From positions 1-64,000 of the forward strand of contig JAFLBB010000011.1 of NCBI GenBank assembly GCA_017304135.1: a stretch of 64,000 bases of DNA. The letters are read 5' to 3'. The first letter of the stretch is position 1. The number at the start of each line of letters is the position of its first letter. Made by a program: the position numbers and the translations under genes. The stretch comes from Acidobacteriota bacterium (lineage in GTDB: Bacteria; Acidobacteriota; Terriglobia; Bryobacterales; Bryobacteraceae). The notes below the pieces were generated by a model. That model saw only the letters and a list, made by a program, of their open reading frames with translations. It did not search any database and was not told the DNA's origin. Shown here piece by piece: positions 26,085 through 35,045 of this stretch.

Positions 26085-26160
26085 GCGCATACTTTCCCCG
26101 ACTCTCTGCCTGTGGCCCGGGCCGCTGAATCCCGGACTGAAAATTCCCCTCGAAATTCCC

Positions 26161-26214
26161 TTGACACTATGCCGGCATGGGAATAAAATCCACTGAAAGC
26201 GAAAACGTTTTCGC
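26161..26214 (+). promoter_or_regulatory. Promoter with perfect 16-base LacI-type palindrome
   Basis: TTGACA (26161-26166), 17-base spacer, TAAAAT (26184-26189), close to the sigma-70 consensus. Nine bases on comes GCGAAAACGTTTTCGC (26199-26214), a perfect palindrome with central CG that covers the expected transcription start. This is the best operator copy in the window. It controls the receptor gene at 26271 and probably all genes up to 37764. Confidence 0.85.
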
Positions 26215-26270
26215 ATCCTTTTCGCAGAGATTCACCGCCTCGGATGTCCAGGCGGCTTGAGGAGGGTACG

Positions 26271-29200
26271 GTGAGACAGTGTAATGCAAGGACCTGGATC
26301 GGGAGAGCCTCTGTTGCGCTCTTCCTGGCGCTCGTGCCGGCGTGGAGCCAAACCAATACCGCGAGCATCACGGGACGAATCACCGACCAGACACAAGCTG
26401 CCGTACCGGCCGCCGAAGTGCTGGCGGTAAACCGCGAAACCGGCGTTGAACGGCAAGTGGTGTCCAACCAGGAAGGTTCGTTCGCCATTTTGCTTCTGCC
26501 GCCGGGCAATTACAGTGTCACCGTCAAGGCTCCTGGATTCCGCTCCGCCAGCCGCTCCTCGGTTCAGCTGATCGTGAACCAGACGATCCAGCTCGATTTC
26601 CCCCTTGAGGTGGGAACCGTCGACCAGACAGTGGAAGTCTCCGCCGGGGCCAATCAGATCCAGCTGGAAAGTTCGAAGATCGTCTCCGCCGTCACCAATA
26701 AGATGGTGGATGAGTTGCCGCTTGTCGTCGGCGGCGCCATGCGCAGCGCCTTCGATCTTGCCCTCATTACGCCTGAAGCGAACCAACCCGAAGGCGTGGG
26801 CAGCGCCGACACCTCGCTGAACATCGGCGGCGGCCAGGCCTCGGCCTACGGAGCCACGCTGGATGGGGTTTCGGTTCTCAGCACCGCATCCAACCGGGTC
26901 GCCTGGTCGGCCTTGAACACTCCCTCGGTGGATGCCATTACCGAGTTCGCGGTTGAGTCCAACGGCATGAAGGCCGAATACGGCCGCGGCCAGGGCGGGA
27001 TGATCACCTTTTCCTCCAAGTCGGGAACCAATCAGTTTCACGGCACGGCGTATGAGTTCCTTCGCAATAATGCGCTCGACTCGCGCCGCTTCTTTGAGGA
27101 CCGCCGCGGCGTCTACAAGCAGCATGACTTCGGTTGGAGCGCCGGCGGCCCTGTCTACATCCCCAAGCTCTACGACGGTCGCGGCAAGACCTTCTTCTTC
27201 AGCTCGATGGAGTGGTTCCGCAACCGCGTCGGTGCAAACAGTCAGAGGTTCACGGTGCCGACGCCGGAGATGTTCGGAGGCGACTTCACAAACTGGGTCG
27301 ACGCGCAAAACCGCCAACTGGCCGTTTACGATCCCTCCACCACCCGGGCCAATCCAACCGGAGCCGGCTTCATCCGCACGCCGTTCGCGGCCAACCGCAT
27401 CCCGGTGAGCCGCTTTGCCACCGTCAGCCGGAATGTCGCCAGCGTTCTTGACCTCCGCCCGAATGTCGGCGCCGCGCCCGGCACGAGCGACTACGTGCGC
27501 GACAACTACATCAACAACAGCGGCACCCAGTTGACACCGTCCAACAAGTTCAGCGTGAAGGCCGACCACAACTTCTCCTCCAACGACCGCGTCAGCCTGC
27601 TCTACAATTTCAGCCGCCAGAAAGTGGAGGCCGGCCCGGATGGTTTCCCCGGACTGCCCGGTGTCGCCAATCAACAACGCGTCACCAATCGCGAGAGCCC
27701 CGTCTATCGGGGCTCCTATACAAAGGTGATTTCGCCCACCATGGTCAACTACGCCTACGGGGGCACGAACGGCTTCTTCGAAGGGCACCGCTCGCCTTAC
27801 CATGTCGGCGGCTGGAAGGCAAAGGGCATCTGCCTGAACAACGTGCAGGACTGCGACGCGAATTTCCCCATGTTCAACTTCTCCGATTACGCCGGGTGGG
27901 GCGCCTTCGGCATCACCGGCTCGCGCAACTTCGTCTACTCCTTCGGCGACGACCTCACCGTTACCCGCGGCAGCCACACCTTCAAGGCCGGCTACCTCTA
28001 CGAGCGCCTTCACTATTACGGCGGTCCGCCTGACAATCCCGCCAACCGCGCCATTGCCGGCATCCTGACCTTCGACCGCCGCTCGACCAGCATCCCCAAC
28101 AACAACAACCTCGCCGTGGGCGGCGGCAACTCCTTCGCCTCTTTCCTGCTGGGTGAAGTCTATTCAGGCGCCGTTGAGTCCGATCAGAATAACGCCCTCC
28201 AGTGGCTCAGCCACTCCCTGTACGTGCAGGACGACTGGCGTGTCAGTACGCGCTTGACGATCAACATCGGGCTGCGCTTCGAGTTCACCCAGCCCACCGT
28301 CGACCGTCTTGATCAGATCAGTGACTTCACTCCCGACAGGCCCAATCCGCGTGCAGGAGCCCTGCCCGGCGCCTTGCGCTTCGCCGGCTTCGGCCCGGGC
28401 CGGGAAAACTCACGAGCCATCGTTCCCGGCTGGTATGGCGGCTTCGGGCCGCGCTTCGGCATGGCGTACTCGCTGGACTCGAAAACCGTTGTGCGAGTCG
28501 GCGCCGGCCGCAGCTTCGGTGTCGCCAAAACCAACACCGGCACAACCCACTTTGATGGCTTCCGGCTGGTGGCCTCTCCGGCCAGCATCGACAACGGAAT
28601 CAACTCAGCGTTTCACGCCGATACCGGATTCCCTGCCTACCCCAAGCCGCCCGTCATCGACCCCTCCTACGCGAACGGCCTCAGCATTCCCTATTGGGAA
28701 GACACCCCCGTGCGGCTCCCCGAGAACTACCAGTGGACGGTCGGTTTCCAACGGCAGCTCTCCAGCGCGATGGTCTTTGAGGCAACCTACAACGCCACCA
28801 TCGGCGCCCACCTGCTGAGCTACCTGAAGAACCTGAACCAGGTGCCCTTCAGCCAGTACCAGCGGCTTGGCCCGGCCTTGCTCTCGAGTTCGGTCGTCTC
28901 GCCCGCTGCGGTGGCCGCCGGCATCCAGCGACCCTACGCATCGATCGATGCCGACTACGGAGGCAGGCCTGTGAGCGTCGCGCAAGCGCTCAGGCCATTC
29001 CCCCAATACCAGGCCATCAGCACCGGAGGCGGCCAAGGCGATAAGAGCGGCCATTCCTCCTATCACGCGGTGATCCTGAAACTCGACCGCAGGTTCTCCA
29101 CTGACTTCACGTTTCAAGGTTCCTACGTGTTGTCCAAAATCCTCACCGACTCTGATCGCTTTGACGACGGCTCCGCGGCAATGGATCACTATAATCGCCG

Positions 29201-29789
29201 GCTCGAGAAGTCCATCGGCATGTTTGACCAAACCCACAACCTGAAGGCCAGCTATGTATGGGAACTCCCCGTTGGCAGGGGAAAACGCTGGCTGGCCGGC
29301 GGAGGACCGCTGGGAGTGGTTTTGGGCGACTGGCGCCTCTCCGGGATCCAACTCTACAGCAGCGGTTTCCCCATTGGGCTCACCAACAGCATCAACTACC
29401 TCATCTTCAACGGAAGAAGTGCCGCACAGGTCACCACCTACGACGGTTGGAACGCCAGCGGCGACAATCCCAATTGGAAAGGCGCCGACCGCTTTTTCCA
29501 ACCCTCGTCGTTCTTCGGGCCGCAGTCCAACGCCGTGCTGGGCAACTCCACACGCTTCAATCCCAAGTCCCGCACTCCGTGGGGGCTCACTGAGAACTTC
29601 TCGCTGGCCAAGAGCTTCCGCTTCACAGAGGCCCTGCGGCTCGATTTCCGCTTCGAGATTTTCAACGCGTTCAACCGCTCGCGCTTCGACACCGGCCCGC
29701 GCAACGTGGAAAGCCTCACCTTCGGCCGCGTGACCACCACGGTGAATGAGCCGCGGCGGGCGCAATTGGGGCTGAAGTTGTACTGGTAA
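26271..29789 (+). CDS. TonB-dependent-type outer-membrane receptor with carboxypeptidase-regulatory-like N-domain
   Basis: 1172 residues from GTG 26271, chosen because GAGGAGGG lies four bases upstream; an ATG at 26244 has no such site. Signal peptide ending LVPAWSQ, regulatory-like beta domain (ASITGRITDQTQAAVPAAEV), plug (MVDELPLVVGGAMRSAFDL, ATLDGVSVLSTASNR) and barrel ending LKLYW. First gene of the long rightward operon with two sulfatases, a degenerate phosphatase, an exported enolase-family protein and a sugar dehydrogenase. This association suggests import of a sulfated oligosaccharide. Confidence 0.92.
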   Translation: MRQCNARTWIGRASVALFLALVPAWSQTNTASITGRITDQTQAAVPAAEVLAVNRETGVERQVVSNQEGSFAILLLPPGNYSVTVKAPGFRSASRSSVQLIVNQTIQLDFPLEVGTVDQTVEVSAGANQIQLESSKIVSAVTNKMVDELPLVVGGAMRSAFDLALITPEANQPEGVGSADTSLNIGGGQASAYGATLDGVSVLSTASNRVAWSALNTPSVDAITEFAVESNGMKAEYGRGQGGMITFSSKSGTNQFHGTAYEFLRNNALDSRRFFEDRRGVYKQHDFGWSAGGPVYIPKLYDGRGKTFFFSSMEWFRNRVGANSQRFTVPTPEMFGGDFTNWVDAQNRQLAVYDPSTTRANPTGAGFIRTPFAANRIPVSRFATVSRNVASVLDLRPNVGAAPGTSDYVRDNYINNSGTQLTPSNKFSVKADHNFSSNDRVSLLYNFSRQKVEAGPDGFPGLPGVANQQRVTNRESPVYRGSYTKVISPTMVNYAYGGTNGFFEGHRSPYHVGGWKAKGICLNNVQDCDANFPMFNFSDYAGWGAFGITGSRNFVYSFGDDLTVTRGSHTFKAGYLYERLHYYGGPPDNPANRAIAGILTFDRRSTSIPNNNNLAVGGGNSFASFLLGEVYSGAVESDQNNALQWLSHSLYVQDDWRVSTRLTINIGLRFEFTQPTVDRLDQISDFTPDRPNPRAGALPGALRFAGFGPGRENSRAIVPGWYGGFGPRFGMAYSLDSKTVVRVGAGRSFGVAKTNTGTTHFDGFRLVASPASIDNGINSAFHADTGFPAYPKPPVIDPSYANGLSIPYWEDTPVRLPENYQWTVGFQRQLSSAMVFEATYNATIGAHLLSYLKNLNQVPFSQYQRLGPALLSSSVVSPAAVAAGIQRPYASIDADYGGRPVSVAQALRPFPQYQAISTGGGQGDKSGHSSYHAVILKLDRRFSTDFTFQGSYVLSKILTDSDRFDDGSAAMDHYNRRLEKSIGMFDQTHNLKASYVWELPVGRGKRWLAGGGPLGVVLGDWRLSGIQLYSSGFPIGLTNSINYLIFNGRSAAQVTTYDGWNASGDNPNWKGADRFFQPSSFFGPQSNAVLGNSTRFNPKSRTPWGLTENFSLAKSFRFTEALRLDFRFEIFNAFNRSRFDTGPRNVESLTFGRVTTTVNEPRRAQLGLKLYW

Positions 29790-29798
29790 GGGGATGGC

Positions 29799-31328
29799 AT
29801 GGCGAACCACAAGAGCATGAGGCGGAGAGAATGGCTTGGCATGGCGGCGGCGCTGGCGCAGGGGCCTTTGGCACACGGCGCTGCCACGCCGCAACGGCCC
29901 AACATCCTGATCATTTACACCGATGATCATTCTCACAGAACGCTGAGTTGCTACAAGGAGGCCTACCCCTGGGTGCGGACACCGGCCATTGACCGGCTGG
30001 CTGCCCAGGGTGTCCGCTTCACCGCCGCCTACAACGGCGCCTGGTGCATGCCCGCCCGCGCCATCCTCCTCACCGGACGCCACACCTTCGGCATCGAATC
30101 CATGCGCATGGAAGGCGATTATCCAGGCAGCACCTACGATCCCCAGAAATGCCCGTTCTGGCCAAAAGTGTTCCGCCAGAACGGCTACTTCACCGCCCAC
30201 ATCGGGAAATGGCACACCGGCTCCGACACAGGTTTCGGCCGCGATTGGGACTTTCAACTCGTCTGGAACCGCCCCAAGTTCCCCGAGACGAATCAGAATT
30301 ACTACTTCGATCAGCCCATCACCTACCACGGCGGCAAGACCGAAGTCCTGAAACGATACACCACCGATCAGTACACCGATTGGGCCGTGGATCTCATTAG
30401 GGGCAAGGACCGGCCGCGGGACAAACCCTGGTTCCTGTGGCTCTGTTATGGCGCAGTGCACAGCCCGTATCAACCAGCCCCGCGCCATCAGAACGAACTG
30501 GCCGGCGTCGACATCGACACGCCCAAGGACATCTTCGGCCCACGGCCAGGCAAGCCGGATTGGGCACAGAAAATCAACGAGTGGGAGAAGGACGCGCAAG
30601 GGCGGCCTGTGGGAGGCAAGAAGTCACTCGCCGAATGGGTGCGGCTCTATCATCAAGGCGTGATCGCCCTCGACGAAGCCGTGCAGCGGCTGATGGAGGT
30701 TCTCGACGAAACCGGCCAGCGCGAAAACACATTGGTCCTGTTTACTTCCGACCAGGGGCTGGCCTTCGGCCAGCACGGCTTCCGCGGCAACAAGGTCGCG
30801 CCCTATGACGCCAACATCCGCAGCCCGCTGATCTTCTCCATGCCCGGCAGAATTCCCCAGGGGAAAGTCTGCGAAACGCCGGCAACGGGCCCGGACCTGG
30901 TGTCCACCATCTTCCGCTTCGCAGGCATGCGGGAACCGTGGGAAATGCATGGCCGCGACCTCTCACCGTTGCTGAACGACCCCAACGCGCCCTGGCCCTA
31001 TCCGGCGATGATGGTCTCCACCGCCCACTCGTTCGGGTCAGACACCAGGGTCACACCGTCCAGTGAAGAGGCTTACCAGCGCGGGGTTCCCTGGTACGTG
31101 CTGATGCGCGACAAGCGCTATAAGTACATCCGTCCGCTGGTGTCCGACCTGGAGGAGTTGTATGACCTCCAACTCGATCCGGAAGAACTCGACAACCTCG
31201 CTGGGAAACCCGAGCATCGAAAGGTGCTCGAGCGCATGCGCGCGGCGATGATTGCCGAATTGCGGCGTACGAAGGCCCCCTTCCTGAACACCATGCCGCC
31301 CCCTCCGGAAAGGACGGCCCCGGCCTGA
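29799..31328 (+). CDS. Sulfatase (formylglycine type)
   Basis: 509 residues. Tat-like N-terminus MRRREWLGMAAALAQG. PNILIIYTDDHSHRTLSCY gives the metal Asp pair. The maturation motif is C83-M-P-A-R in AWCMPARAILLTGRH, which fits C-x-P-x-R but has Ala where Ser is usual. HIGKWHTG and FTSDQGLAFGQHGFRGNK are conserved sulfatase segments. ATG 29799 lies 10 bases after the receptor stop with AAGGGGA upstream. It would remove sulfate from the oligosaccharide in the periplasm. Confidence 0.9.
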   Translation: MANHKSMRRREWLGMAAALAQGPLAHGAATPQRPNILIIYTDDHSHRTLSCYKEAYPWVRTPAIDRLAAQGVRFTAAYNGAWCMPARAILLTGRHTFGIESMRMEGDYPGSTYDPQKCPFWPKVFRQNGYFTAHIGKWHTGSDTGFGRDWDFQLVWNRPKFPETNQNYYFDQPITYHGGKTEVLKRYTTDQYTDWAVDLIRGKDRPRDKPWFLWLCYGAVHSPYQPAPRHQNELAGVDIDTPKDIFGPRPGKPDWAQKINEWEKDAQGRPVGGKKSLAEWVRLYHQGVIALDEAVQRLMEVLDETGQRENTLVLFTSDQGLAFGQHGFRGNKVAPYDANIRSPLIFSMPGRIPQGKVCETPATGPDLVSTIFRFAGMREPWEMHGRDLSPLLNDPNAPWPYPAMMVSTAHSFGSDTRVTPSSEEAYQRGVPWYVLMRDKRYKYIRPLVSDLEELYDLQLDPEELDNLAGKPEHRKVLERMRAAMIAELRRTKAPFLNTMPPPPERTAPA

Positions 31329-31350
31329 TGCACGGTACGGAATGCCGTTA

Positions 31351-31401
31351 TGAGGAGCAGCGGGCAGGCGAAACGGTTTGCCATGCGCCAACTGCTCCTC
31401 A
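31351..31401. repeat. Long inverted repeat between sulfatase and phosphatase-like genes
   Basis: TGAGGAGCAG (31351-31360) and CTGCTCCTCA (31392-31401) are perfect 10-base inverted arms separated by 31 bases. Inside, GGCGAA (31367-31372) pairs with TTTGCC (31377-31382). The nested structure lies 22 bases after the sulfatase stop in a 229-base gap inside the operon. No T tract follows, so it is more likely an RNA processing or stability element than a terminator. Confidence 0.5.
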
Positions 31402-31557
31402 CATGCTTCCGAAGGAGCCCTCCGATGCGGCCTATGGCCGCGCGAACTTGCGCGTGAGGGCCGGCCAGACCGGTCCGGCGACGAAACGTTGGCTGATGCC
31501 TTGGCCCACCGTCGGCTATGTGGGCGTCTCGCCGGTGTCGACGATGAGGAGACCAGA

Positions 31558-33462
31558 ATGAAGACAGGACATCACCGAGGAGCGCTGAGGAGCGTCAGGC
31601 GCTGGGCGGCATTGTGCACCCTGTTTGCCCTCTGCTGCCAAGGCGCGGCGCAGAACTCTCCGCGGCGGCGTGTGTTCGTGCTGGGCATCGGGTCGGTACG
31701 GCTTGCCGTGATCGAACGCTTGGTCCGCCAGGGCCGCATGCCGTCGTTTGCCAGGCTGCTGAAGGAGGGCGCCCTGGCTCCGGAACTGCTGAACGTCTAC
31801 CCCAATAAAAGTCACACGCCGTGGATTAGCGCGGCGTCGGGAGCGCCGGCCGGCGCGCACGGCGTGTTTTCGATGATGAAGAGTGACAGCGGCCGTCCAC
31901 CGTACCGGCAGGACTTGCTCGGCCGGCTGCGCCAGGCGGAATACCTTTGGGAGGCCGCCGAGCGTCAGGGCAAGTTGCCCATCTTGCTGAACTGGCCCGA
32001 TGCGTGGCCTTCGAAATTGAAACGAGGAACCCAGATCGGTGGGGCGTCTTTGAGCGTCAATGGCACTTTCTATGCCGGCGAGGCCAACGCCTACAGAGGG
32101 CCCATCCACCGCTTCGCCCTAGGCGCCGACGAGATCTTCTCAACCGAAGCCGGTGAAGGCCTTTCGCCCATCCAGGTGGTTCCCGCCGCTGAGTCCGCCG
32201 CGCGGGCAACCGGCAGTGGGGCCGGCGCTGCGATTCGCGTGGAGTTGGCCTGCCGGGATTCCGATCGGGAGATCGCGAGGAAACCCGTACTGTGGCTGGT
32301 CGCTCCAGAATCAGGCGGACCGCTGCGCGTCTACGCCGAGGGCAACTGGACAAAGCCGGCGGCCACCGTTGAGATCGGACGCTGGACGGACCGCATCGAT
32401 TTGCAGGTCGAGACCGGAGGCGGGCCGGTCGCCGCCGCGGTACGGTTGAAACTGCTTGCCTTTGATGCCGCCCGGCGCCGGGCAAAACTCTACGCGACGC
32501 CGGTCAGCGCCATCCGCGACGGCCGTGTCGCGCCTGCGGGGGCGGCTCCTGAACTGGCCGGGCTGAAGTCGTTTCCCATTCCGACGCCCGTCTTTCTCAG
32601 CGCCTACTCGGCGCAGTGGCTCGATCCGGCCAGCCAGGGCGAGCTGCTGGCCATGAACGGCGATTGGCACATTGATGCCCTGCGCCTTCTGTTGCGGCGG
32701 CCGTTTGACCTGTTTGTCTTCCACGATAATGACGTCGATTGGGCCGAGCACGCCGTGAGCGTGAACGTGCGCAACGGCGTCAGCAGGGAGGCCTGCGAGC
32801 GCCTGGTCGATGACGCCTATGCGGATCTGGACCGGCGCGTTGGTGCGATTCTGGCCGCGCTTCCGCCGAAGACCACCATATTGGTGATGTCGCAGCATGG
32901 AATCGTCTCCCCGTGGGAGGTCCGTCCCGCCCCGTCGGTGGCCGCGGTCCTGGAACGGGCGGGCCTTCTCGTCCGTGCCGGCGACGCGATCGACTATGAC
33001 AAGTCGGTGGCGTTTCCCGCCGCCGAAGGCGGCCTCATCCACGTCCAGCCCAAGAATCCAGCCTCGCCGGAACAGCGCGCCACGCGTGAACGAAACGTCG
33101 AAGCGGCCCTCGTCGCGCTCTCTTCAGCCACTGAGGGTGCGGCGAAACAACGCGCGTTCACCGTTGTCCTGCGCTGGGAGGACGCGGCCCCGTTTGGCAT
33201 CTTCGGGGCCCCGCAGGCCGACATCATCGCCCTGCGCCCGGCGGCCACCGGAGGCATCCACGGCGCCTGCTGGCCGCTGGCGGCAGGCGGCGAGAGCACG
33301 CTCAAGGGCTTCTATCTGTTTTGGGGGCCCGCTGCGCGAACGGGATGGAGAGAGGCTCGTCCGGCATGGCCCGAAGACCTGGCGCCCACTGCCGCCCATC
33401 TGCTGGGCATCGCACCGCCAGCGGATTCCTCCGGCGCCGTGCTGCACAGAATGATCCGATGA
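31558..33462 (+). CDS. Alkaline-phosphatase-superfamily protein with altered metal site
   Basis: 634 residues. ATG 31558 has GAGGAG six bases upstream; the signal peptide ends near CCQGAAQ. The layout is that of type I phosphodiesterase/nucleotide pyrophosphatase: RRVFVLGIGSVRLAVIERLV, MPSFARLLKEGA, NKSHTPWISAASGAPAGAHGV (Ser/Thr nucleophile region), FHDNDVDWAEHAV, and ILVMSQHGI. The first metal Asp of the family (iDG) is replaced by G45-S46, and the SDHG motif reads S-Q446-H-G. At least two metal ligands are therefore missing, so it may be inactive or bind substrate only. It lies in the sulfatase operon. Confidence 0.75.
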   Translation: MKTGHHRGALRSVRRWAALCTLFALCCQGAAQNSPRRRVFVLGIGSVRLAVIERLVRQGRMPSFARLLKEGALAPELLNVYPNKSHTPWISAASGAPAGAHGVFSMMKSDSGRPPYRQDLLGRLRQAEYLWEAAERQGKLPILLNWPDAWPSKLKRGTQIGGASLSVNGTFYAGEANAYRGPIHRFALGADEIFSTEAGEGLSPIQVVPAAESAARATGSGAGAAIRVELACRDSDREIARKPVLWLVAPESGGPLRVYAEGNWTKPAATVEIGRWTDRIDLQVETGGGPVAAAVRLKLLAFDAARRRAKLYATPVSAIRDGRVAPAGAAPELAGLKSFPIPTPVFLSAYSAQWLDPASQGELLAMNGDWHIDALRLLLRRPFDLFVFHDNDVDWAEHAVSVNVRNGVSREACERLVDDAYADLDRRVGAILAALPPKTTILVMSQHGIVSPWEVRPAPSVAAVLERAGLLVRAGDAIDYDKSVAFPAAEGGLIHVQPKNPASPEQRATRERNVEAALVALSSATEGAAKQRAFTVVLRWEDAAPFGIFGAPQADIIALRPAATGGIHGACWPLAAGGESTLKGFYLFWGPAARTGWREARPAWPEDLAPTAAHLLGIAPPADSSGAVLHRMIR

Positions 33463-33714
33463 ACCGCGAGGAACGAATCCGTATCGAGGCTCGACTTTCC
33501 GCCGTGGGGACGCTGCGCACAGCGGGGAGCGCCCCCGGCAATCCGGGCGGACGCTCTGCGGCGAGGCGGGAGCCGGCACGGGGGGAGGCGGAATACGGCG
33601 ACTGGGGCGGCGGCCGGCCCTCAGCCCACGCACCGCGGCGGGGCGAGTGGACCAGCAGCAGGACCGCCGCTCGCTTCCTAGGACTTGATCGAACACCTGA
33701 TGGAGAAGGTCCCT

Positions 33715-34941
33715 ATGACACGGCGTGATTTACTGAAGACGGCTTTGGGAGTCCCGGCAGGGGCGTGGCTTGCACAGTACCAGGCGCATGCGGCATCTGC
33801 GGTGGGCAAGCACAAGATCACCGCGATCCACGCGCTCCAGCTCAAGGACGGGTCCACCTTGATCAAGCTGGATACTGATGCCGGCATCAGCGGCTACGGA
33901 GCGTGTGGCGGCACCGGGCCGGCGGCTCGCGATTTCATTCACGCGCTGCACCACGCGCGTCTGCCGCACCTCGGCTTGATCGGCAAAGACCCGCTGGCGA
34001 TTCAGGTGCACTTCCACAACATGTTCTACGCCTACCCGCAGCGCTGGCGGGCCGTGCGCATCCTGAGCGGCATCGACATGGCGCTGTGGGACGCCGCCGG
34101 CAAGATCCTCGGTGTGTCCGTGGCACGCCTCCTGGGCGGGCCCTTCCGCGACGAGATTCCGCTCTATTCCCACTCCAGCCTCCAGGACTGCTTCAACAAG
34201 GAAGCCTGGCGGGCGGTGGCGGATAAGAACCGCGCTGATCCCGGCGGATTCAAAGCGTTCAAGATCGACATCCACTTCCCGCTGCGCGGCTATATGCAGC
34301 AGTACATTCCCAGCATCGGCCCGCGCGAGGTGCGCGACGTAGCCCTGTGCTATTCCCTCGCGCGCGAAGCCTTCGGGCCGGACATCGATATCATCGTGCA
34401 TTGCCATAGTGAACTCGACTTGGCCAGCGCAATCCGCGTGGCCGAGGCCGTGGAGCCGATCAAGCCGCTCTACTTCGAGGATCCGCTCACCCCGGCCTAT
34501 TCCGACTCCTGGATGGCGCTTCGCCGCTCCACGCGCCTCCCGCTCATGACTGGTGAAGTTCTGGAAATGATCGAGGGCTTCCAGCCCTTCATTCAGAACC
34601 AGGCCGTCGATTGCCTCCAGCCCGACCTCCGCTACTGCGGCGGCATCTCCGGCGCGAACAGGATCGCCGACCTCGCCGCGGCCTACCGCATCCCCGTCTG
34701 CCTGCACAACGTCAGCGGCTATGCCCTCAACCTGGCCTCGCAGCAGTGGACCGCTGCTCACTTCGATTGCCCCATGATGGAATGCCGCCGCGACGCCGCC
34801 CGCGCTCCTGAAGCCGCGGCCAACGTGCCCGTACTCAAGGACGGCAAAATGCGGGTGTCCGATGTGCCCGGTTGCGGAATCGAGTTCGATCCTGAGTATC
34901 TAAAGGCGAACCGGGCGCCGGGTGAGCCCTGGTGGGCCTAG
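33715..34941 (+). CDS. Exported enolase-superfamily (mandelate racemase-like) protein
   Basis: 408 residues. ATG 33715 has GGAGAAGG upstream. MTRRDLLKTALGVPAGAWLAQ is a clear twin-arginine signal, so it would act in the periplasm, unusual for this superfamily. The cap domain (ITAIHALQLKDG) and barrel are present: FKIDI (Lys), IIVH229-C-H231, YFE255DP, MTGE281V, CLHNVSG. The ligand spacing 229/255/281 fits the family, but the first ligand, normally Asp, is His. A dehydratase or epimerase acting on exported sugar acids is possible; activity is uncertain. It sits between a degenerate phosphatase and a sulfatase in one operon. Confidence 0.82.
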   Translation: MTRRDLLKTALGVPAGAWLAQYQAHAASAVGKHKITAIHALQLKDGSTLIKLDTDAGISGYGACGGTGPAARDFIHALHHARLPHLGLIGKDPLAIQVHFHNMFYAYPQRWRAVRILSGIDMALWDAAGKILGVSVARLLGGPFRDEIPLYSHSSLQDCFNKEAWRAVADKNRADPGGFKAFKIDIHFPLRGYMQQYIPSIGPREVRDVALCYSLAREAFGPDIDIIVHCHSELDLASAIRVAEAVEPIKPLYFEDPLTPAYSDSWMALRRSTRLPLMTGEVLEMIEGFQPFIQNQAVDCLQPDLRYCGGISGANRIADLAAAYRIPVCLHNVSGYALNLASQQWTAAHFDCPMMECRRDAARAPEAAANVPVLKDGKMRVSDVPGCGIEFDPEYLKANRAPGEPWWA

Positions 34942-35045
34942 CCGCAGGGTGAGCGTTTCGCTTTCCGGGACGGAGCCGGCGGAAACTGCCCGGCCGCGCC
35001 ACCGGCGATCGCCAGGCAGGCCGAGGCGGAACTCCAGGAGGACCG

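Noticed and set aside
29789-29799. Possible separate promoter for the sulfatase after the third receptor
   Set aside because: Only ten bases of spacing; co-transcription is the simpler reading.
31367-31382. GGCGAAACGGTTTGCC as a further LacI operator
   Set aside because: Six mismatches to the best palindrome and no promoter nearby; better explained as the inner stem of the larger inverted repeat.
33459-33728. 89-residue frame overlapping the phosphatase-like stop (ATGA)
   Set aside because: Low-complexity Gly/Arg/Ala composition, overlap with the next gene, and no family resemblance.
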